Positions 15,001 through 24,000 of a stretch of DNA of 64,000 nucleotides are shown here, piece after piece. The position numbers and the translations under genes are program-made. Source of the DNA: Nelumbo lutea (taxonomy: Eukaryota > Streptophyta > Magnoliopsida > Proteales > Nelumbonaceae); the NCBI GenBank assembly GCA_022828595.1, contig JAKGHH010000002.1:81316383-81380382 (forward strand), in the 5' to 3' direction. The notes below the pieces were generated by a model. The model was not told where the DNA came from, searched no databases, and saw nothing but the letters and a program-made list of their open reading frames with translations. Every line of letters begins with the position of its first letter. The first letter of the stretch is position 1.

Positions 15001-18000
15001 TTTAACACAATCAGCCAGTCATTAAAAAAATGAAACTAGACTTTCAGCATCAATAAACAACTGCTCACCTCTTATTACACAAAATCACACCATGGAAACT
15101 CCATAGTATGCACCATCTTCACTGATTTCAATCATAGCAACCACAAAGCCCTCAAGGATTGCCTCGATAGAGGATCTCACATCACACATCACTCAAAGCA
15201 CATAGAGCGATGGTAGAACCATCATAAATCACCTAGACAGCAATCAACATTGTTCTGATCCTCTATCCTCTATAGAAAAGAAAAGAAATAATGGAGAAGA
15301 GAGAAATCAAAATCAGAGAAAGAGAAAAAAGAGAGGAACAGAAGGTAAGCAAGCCTGCTCTGATACCATGAAAGCCTTTGTACCTGTTCTCAACTGAGAG
15401 AAATGGCGAATAAGGAAGAAAACCTATTGCAGACTGGGAATAAGAGAAACAACCACACCCCTCTTTGGGTGAGTCGTTGAATTAATCATCTCACCTAGAA
15501 GGCGGTTGGGTACTTATATTACTCAATAAAATATATCAATTACAAGAATCCCTGCTTAGTATCAGGACTGGGTATGTCCTTAATAAAAGAATGAAAATGA
15601 CTAAACTACCCTGCTGTCCAAAACAGACGATAACACAAAAACAGCCCAATAACAGAACATAATAAATCCTAAGAACCTAAAGAAACTCCTTAACAATGAG
15701 AAAACATAGACTCACAAACACATCTATGGAAAAGTATATACTATTAATATAATTCATATTTTTTTTCAATTTTAACATTATATTACTCAATTAAATATAT
15801 CAATTACAAGAATCCCTGTTTAGTATCAGGACTGGGTATGTCCTTAATAAAAGAATGAAAATGACTAAACTACCCTTCTGTCCTAAACAGATGATAACAC
15901 AAAAACAGCCCAATAACAGAACATAATAAATCCTAAGAACCTAAAGAAACTCCTTAACAATGAGAAAACATAGACTCACAAACACATACATGGAAAAGTA
16001 TATACTATTAATATAATTAATATTTTTTTTCAATTTTAACATTATATACTTACAAAAAATGTTGCCTTTGTTACCAAGTATCATTTGATCTGAAAAATGG
16101 ATCCATTTTGTAGATTAGCTGTTCATATATGCCAAATAAGCTAGGAAAATAAAAAGGAAATGGTATGTAGAAGTGCTCCCAAGAAAACATTAAGTGTCAG
16201 CCTCAGGTAAAATGTCCGACATGGCGTGGTATCCACTGAGGAGAGTCCATGCAACCCTAATATGTATACATGTGAGTGTATAGAGAGAGGGAGAGAGAGA
16301 AAGTAAAGCATATGCAATGATCAAACAGATGATAGCTTAGAGACAGCAATAACAAGCACATACTTGAGACAGCATGGCATAAAACAATGAGCACACTATA
16401 GACAACCTATAAATAGGAATCCAGAAACAAGGATAACTTGATAAATAATTTCCTGTTTTAACAAGGTTTAGGGTATTAGTGCACTGCACTTGAAAATAAT
16501 TTCCTGCAACTTGTTCTTCAGGTTTTCAGTAAGTAAACAGGGGAGTAAAATACTTAACCTAACATTGAAAACCAGCTCATGATATATTGTTAACAAGATT
16601 ACCTCATCTGGAGAAAAGAATGCTACTGCATCAGGTTCTATAGACCCAGCTGGATGCAGTGATATTATAGCTCTAAAAACAGAAGGCACCAACAACTCAA
16701 CAGCAGCAATCTGATCTGCTAACACAGGCCCCAGTGACCCTGTTCTTAGTCTATTTGATGTCTGAAAATTATTTTCTTTTGATGACTCTATGAAGTTCTC
16801 ATTTGTTGAAGACGACAATGAAGAGGCCCTTTTCAGCCAATCCAGGTGTTGGTAAGTAAAAATCCTCATGTTAGGTGCCTCTTTTTCCACTCGCAGTAGA
16901 ACTTCAGGTAATGTTTTTTCTTCACTAGGCTCTTCTTTATGAGTCAAGGTTGATGCTTGGGAACTGCAATGTTTCTTTGAAACTCCAGATTCCACACCAG
17001 AATTTTGGCCGGATGATTCATCTTCAAGGTGGGGAAAAAATCGTCTCTTCTGATCAGTGAACGCTTTAAGAGCTAACCTGCAACATTAAAAAGTATTGGA
17101 CAGGAGGTTCTCAGATACTGGGTATATGCATGATGTGCAAGAAGCAGGAGCCAAAGTATTGCATATCCCTAACCAAACAAAATAGGAGACTTATGAAGCT
17201 AACAAACTTTGGGAGTTTGGCTAAACAAGAAGCTCCAACAGGTTAACAAATTTTTGACATATCTGGAACTAATACTTCAAGCCTGGCACGGGCCCAGCCC
17301 AGACAGCAAATAAAGAAAAGTTTAAATTTTAGTTAATAATCATAATAAATGTTAAATTACCCAAACATAATACTTGGGTTTGGACACAGGGGGTTCTTTT
17401 TGCTTCAATTTTCGCTTAACAAAGCCCATGCATTGCACAGGTCCAAGCTAGAAATCCACACACACTAAAACAAGAGAGGGTGTGTTTTTCCCTCCTTTTT
17501 TTTGAACTTTGGACTTTTTTTATTCCATGTCATATTACAGAAACAACCAATCATGAGTGAGTCCCACCAATTGTTGGCATTCCAACAGTTTGTATGCCAA
17601 GAGTTATATAATCCTCCCATTAAGGAGGACGGGGGGAGAGAAAGAGAAAGAGAGAACTTTATTCTCATTCAAATTCCATTTTTTGTTTCATATTTAAATT
17701 CCATTTAATTGGTTAGTTGTCATAAATTATAATTTAAAATCCAAAGACAAATTAATAGAGTTAATAAAAAAGTATTTTAGCAAGCTTTTATCCAACAATT
17801 ATAAAGAAATTAATAAATAATAATAGCTCATAAATTAAAAATTAAAATGCATTTGAGTTCCATTTAAAAATAACTAATAATAGAAAAATTAAAATTAACA
17901 ATAAAAAGTAAATAATTATTAAAAGTAATAAAAACAAACCATTTGCATTCCATAGAAAAATAATAATGGCTCAATTGGAAATGTCAATAAGGCCTTCCTT

Positions 18001-21000
18001 CTCCTTAGCGATGATCATTTATGACCTAGACCAGCCCGGCTAGACTTGCAAATTTCTGGGCCAAGCCCAAGCCCAAGCTAAACAACCCTTAAGTTTGACC
18101 CAATAGTTATATACATATATGGTAAAAAAACAACACAAAAGATTGGGTTACCACAAGTACTAGTCTTGGACAACGGGAAGCAGTTCGACAACATCAGATT
18201 CTAAGATTGGTGCACGGAGATGGGAATACACCAGAGGTTCACCTCAATAAACCAACCCCAAACCAACGGTTTAGCTAAGGTGACCAATCGCATCATTCTC
18301 CAAGGGCTAAAGACCCAACTCGACAGAGCGAAAGCGAGGTGGGCAAAACTCCCTAGTGTACTTTGGGCCTATCAGACCACAAGTAGAATGGCCACTGGGA
18401 AGACACCCTTCAACCTCACCTATGGCACTAAAGTTGTTATCCTTGCCGAGATCAAGGTGCCCACTTTGCGAATGGAGACCTACGATGAAAAGTAGAACAA
18501 CGAGCTCAAAACTTATACCTAATGGAGTTAGTATAGGAGCAAGCACAAGTCTGCACAGTCGCCTAACAACAGCAAGTAGCTCATTCTTACAATGCACATG
18601 TCTAAAAAAGGAATTTCAGAGTTGATGACCTCGTGCTCAAAAAGATCATTGTACATGAGGTAGGTTCAGGAAAACACAGCCCAAACTGGGAAGGCCCATA
18701 CAAGGTGGTAAAGGTGTTGGGATCTAGGACCTACCAACTCGAGACTCTAGATGGGTGTGCTATACCTCGCACTTGGCATACCATGAATCTAAAATTATAT
18801 TATCAATAATGTAGTTGGTTGATTATTAACGGAATCACGAGTTGTCCTTTCAACACTTATATTTTTACCACATTTGTATGTCTCAACTCAGCTCGAGTGA
18901 TTGGTCGTGACCGAACACCAAGATGGAGCCATCTCATAACCCAACTCGTAACTGAGCTGAGATAACTCCTCGGTTCAATTTGACATGAAGAACTGGGATA
19001 ACTCGAGTGACCTGTTGTCAGCTCAAGATAAAGGAAAAAGGTGGTTAGGGCCAATTCCAACTCGACTGGCGTATAAATAAATGGGAAAACGGGTAAGTCC
19101 AAAAACTCAGATCATCCACACAACATTGACAAAAAAAGGCTCTTTGTTTCATTAAGGGTGACTAAGTACAAAAAAAAAAAAAAAAAAAGAGAAACCAAAC
19201 TACAACAAGTCGGGCGTGGAAGCTCTGACAATTTAATATTATACAAGGGCCAAGAAAAGAGGCCAACAGATTCATGCATCACTGGGGGGCATGTTGGTGG
19301 TGACCTACTTGGTGATCGTGGCCACCTCGTCACCACCCCCTAGTTCCTTCCTCTCCCCCTTCCTCCTCTCTCCTGGTCAATGCTGGCAAAGAGCTCCTAG
19401 GGAACGTTATCTATCTTCAGTTGACCAAAGGGCAAGTCAAGGAACAAGGTCGCCGCAAAGAAATTGCACAACCTGAAACCCTTTTCTAGGTAAGGTACAA
19501 CATAATCAACCCACTCGTCCACATACTCCTGGGATGCCTTAAAAGCCCTGATAGCCTCCTTCCGAGCTTCAACCAATAGCTCACATTGAATTCTCAACTC
19601 CTCGGCCCTCACTCTCTCCAGCTCAGCCTTCATCTCCTCAACTTGGGCCTGCAACTCTAGCACCTTCACTTCAGAATCCTAGACATTCTAGGACAGCTCT
19701 ACCACCATCAACTAAGGCTCGGAAGGATCTAAGACGAGCTAGTTATATGGCTCAAAGATCATGGTGATGCCCTGACCCCTGGCAATCAAAGGAGGTCGAG
19801 TTGGCGAGCTCTTCCTCCTCCATCTAGACAGCCCTGTCCATTTCCCTAAAGTCGCTATGTTTTGGAGAGCCCGACATGGAACCCCAAACTGAAGAAAAGG
19901 CGAGAACTCGGGTAGGGAAAAACTCACCTAGGATAGGAGAGAAAAGAAGACTGAAGGAAGACCAACCCGACGACCTATGACTTGGGAAGCTTCTAAGGAC
20001 CAAGCTTCAACCTCTAGAGCAAGACCCCTTCAAGTGAGTAAGTGGGAAATGGACCCCCCTTCTCCTCACTATTTATAGGCAAGGATGGTAGGTCTCCAAC
20101 GGCTATGATCGCCCTTCATCCAATGGCTAAAATTCATGACGGTTGGGCTTCCCGATAACCAAAACCAGTTGAGCACGTTTTTTAAGTCCGCTTCAAGTTA
20201 ATAAATGGCATTAAGCCTGCGCGTAGAGAGGACTCGACTTGTCAGAGCGAACCGAAGCGACACTTTGCTCGCATACAAATCAACGGATTTTGAAGGAAAA
20301 CCTCATGATGGAGAGTTTGACAAGAATCGACTTTCTAGGGTACTTCCTTTACCCGAGTAGAACCACCTCGACCTCGGAAGTGGGGGGCAAGTGATGGGGG
20401 TAGAAGTGTCCTCCAGTAATGCTAGAATTTTTAAGGAAAAGGAAAGAAGGAAGAATGCTTTAATGGAAATTGTTCTTATCAGAGTGGCTTATAGGCTTAA
20501 ATCCTTGGAAGCTTTCTCACATGTATCCTTTGATGATATCTTTAGAAACTAGAAGGAGGCTGTGGATTCAACTTCTAATAAGCAAGTTATCAGTCTTGTT
20601 TGGTCACCACCAGAAAGAGGGTTTATCAAACTAAATTTTGATGGAAGTAGTTTGGGCAATCAGGGTCTGTCTAGAACTGGAGGGGTCTTCAGGGATGAGG
20701 AAGGTAAGGTTATTGATTTATTTTCGGGCCCAGTTAGTGAGGGAGACTCTTTAAGGGCAGAAGTAATGGCTCTGATGGAAAGGGCACAAAGGACTGGAGC
20801 TATGAACTTGAGGAAGTTAATTATACAAGGGACTCCGAGCTGGTTATGACATGGCTGCAGAAAGAGGAAGCTGGGATATGGAGATACAATATTGAGAAGA
20901 AGAAATTTCAATGGATCACTAGGAATATGGATCTAAGGCTACAATGAGTAAAAAAGAACTGCTAACTCTATAGCTGATGCACTAGCCAAACAAGGGGTGG

Positions 21001-24000
21001 GGAGAAATCATTTATTTTGGGCACAGCTATAATTTTTGTCGTACTTTTAAAGTTAAGAGAACTTATCTCTCACTGTCTTCTTTGTGTTGTACTCATACTC
21101 TTTTAACTTTAATGAAAAAGTTACAATTATTGATAAAAAAACAATTTAAGCATAAACTTTCAAGCTTTTTATTTCTTTCCCAATTGTATTACTCTAATTC
21201 TATGAGACGCTTTTTATCAAGCCCTTTGAGGCAAACCCAAGTAAGTTCATGCTAAGGTCTTAAATTCTTAATTCCTACTTGAAAAAAAAAATGGTTTTAT
21301 AATTCTATTAGGAAGAATGAAATGAACAATATATTGGCAAAAAAGAGGGGTTTTGATGCAGGATCTTTGTGATTCAGCATTATTCTTGCAACCAACTTGC
21401 GTCTAAGCGTGTAGAACAAACAAAGAACGAATAGAGAAAGAAGAAAAGAGAAGAGAAGAGATGGAAATAAGATGAAAACCCTAGGCAATTACACACCTAA
21501 GGGTGAGGTGTGAGGGCAATCACACCCCTAACTTGGCAACTACACCAAATTCTGTAGATAAATTTTCTTTGTTCATCAGCAAAAACTATCCTCCAAATGA
21601 GCCTTACAAGCTTAATAAGAAGCTTCCAAAGGAAGAAAGTTGCCCCTCAAGTTAGCTTGCCCAACATGTCACTCACAAAAAGAAGCTAGATTAAACTAAA
21701 CCTACTCTAAACAATTACAAATATAAAGCCAAACAAAGGGAAATTACTAGACTAAACATAAGCCCCCCCCCCTAAAGATGCAAAATTACAAAAATACCTT
21801 TGCTGTCTAGAAATGTAAGAAAGCCAAATAAATCCTGTCCATAGCAAGCTCAACCACACAGAGCATTTTAAGGTGGAATGAAGACTCTAGGATCTTCCCA
21901 AGTTGATCCACTACTAACCCAGCTCCCATGTGGGCCCCACGTCTTCGCAATGATGCCAAATGAACATAAAAGCAACTTTGGTTCTCTTTTGATATGCCTT
22001 AAGTTGATCCCCATCAGGTTCTCACAGGTACACGCTTGTGTCACAGCGCAAGGAGCACCAGGCGCATGCCTTTCTAAAGTCACAGAAGCCTTGAAATGCG
22101 CCTTGCTTGTGCGCCTAAGGTTCACCTTTCAATAACTGATTAGGTTGTGTTTGGTAAGAGTGTAAATGTTGAAGTAAAGTGAATTTGCACGCAGTTCATT
22201 TTTGCACTCAAAATTTGTCAATGTATAAAAGGTAGATCCCAGCCTCAGAATTCGTGTTTGTACCCATCACAACCAAATGCAGTTGGTAAAAATACAAAAA
22301 AAAAATATCAATGCAAAACCAAACCAAGTTAACATTTTCATAAACCAAACATATTGCATTTGCACTCTTACCAAATACAGCCTTAATAAATCAAATCATC
22401 ACAGACCAAATGTTCCATACAAAATTATAAGATGTTAAATCCCTGATTATTCCAATGATGGCACACTAACTTCAGAGGCACACTAAACATGGTAAACCAT
22501 CTCCTCCACTTGTATGTTTCAGGAAATTGTATACAAGTTTTTTCCCTTTGATGCATTCCAACAAATAATAAGAGGTAGTATAATTAAGTAGATTTGTTTT
22601 TCTAAGCAAGGATTATTTGGAACTAGCTAAAACAAAATTAAAAAGAAAAATTGAAATTACTCATTCTTTGTAAGAACTTTGGGATCTAAAAATGAAACAA
22701 GATTATCCTAAATAAATACCTCACAGAAAAATTTAGGAGAAAAGATAGAGCAATTATCCAGTGAGTATAAGAACAGATAAAGTAAGGAGAAAAGATGCAT
22801 ATGAACTGTTTCCCATTTGATACATTCCAATACATAACAGAAGGTAGCACAATTAGTACAGTTTTTCCTCTAAACATTGAGTATTTAGAACTAGTTAACA
22901 TAAAATTAGAAGAAAAAAAAAAACTGTAAGAACTTCAGAATCACAAAATAGAACTAAGGTTATCCTAAATAAATACCACACAGATAAATTAAGGGAGATC
23001 AGCCAGCTAGTATAAGAACGGATAAATTAAGGAGCAAAGATAGAGAAATTTTCCAGCTAGCATAAGATATTTACAAGTTAGACAGATCTGCTACCATTAT
23101 GCATTTTAGTGAACAGAATCTTCTACCTGGTTCTGTCAACAGCTGATGCACCAGCCTGACCAGCAAGTTGACGTTTCCAAGCATATGCAACAACAGCACC
23201 ATCAGGACAAACAAGGGGCATATGTAAACCCCAAGAGTTATTTCGTGATCGAAGAGAATTCAGAACCCCAGACTCTTCCAGTTGTCTTCCTAACAATTGG
23301 AGAATCCCATTGTTTAATGATCTCAAATTAATTTAAAAAAAAAATACCTTAGGGGGGGGGGGGGGGCATTTGATAACAGCTAAAGTGACTGAACTGAAAA
23401 ACTTATTAATTTGTATTTTAGTGAATAAATTTTTAAGGAGGTTGTGGGATCCTTAACGACTGGAGCTGAAGTTGAGTAGATAACCTTTGAATATTTATTA
23501 TTTACTTATTTTATCCACTAAAAGACAAAACAATGTCTTTTAGTTCAGCAACTTCAGCTGTTATCAAATGGCCTCTTACTGTTACATATCAATAGAATAA
23601 AGAACAAAAATGCTACAAATTCATAGACTAAACAATAGCAATTCTTCAAAAAGCTTCACATATTTAAGAGTGTAATAAACAACAAAAATGAACTTCAACT
23701 TCATCTAATCTTTGTTGGGGTTGTGTCTTATTTTTCAACCGCTGGATTAGTTTTTAATCTAATGGTTGAGTGTGATCCATCCTTAGGTTAAGGTGGATTT
23801 TGCAAATAAAAGGTTTCTTTTGCATGTAAGGTTTAGGAGAAAGAAAGAAGTTTGCTCTTTTCCTTGTTGGAGAAAAATAAAGAGGTTGAGAGAATGAGGG
23901 TGCTCTGGTGTAAGAGTGGGTTTTTCTTCTTCAAGTTGGGAGAGGAAAGGGAGAATGGGTATACAAGGGCTAAGGATTGGTTTGGGTTGCAAGCCACAAG

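Noticed and set aside
3648..17077. Reading the two conserved MED27 blocks as separate genes
   Set aside because: Exon phases and donor/acceptor sites connect them into one 424-aa protein, and neither block has its own start.
21878..22135. 85-aa ORFs on both strands at the same place
   Set aside because: Overlapping mirror ORFs in intron 2 of MED27 without similarity; both are chance.
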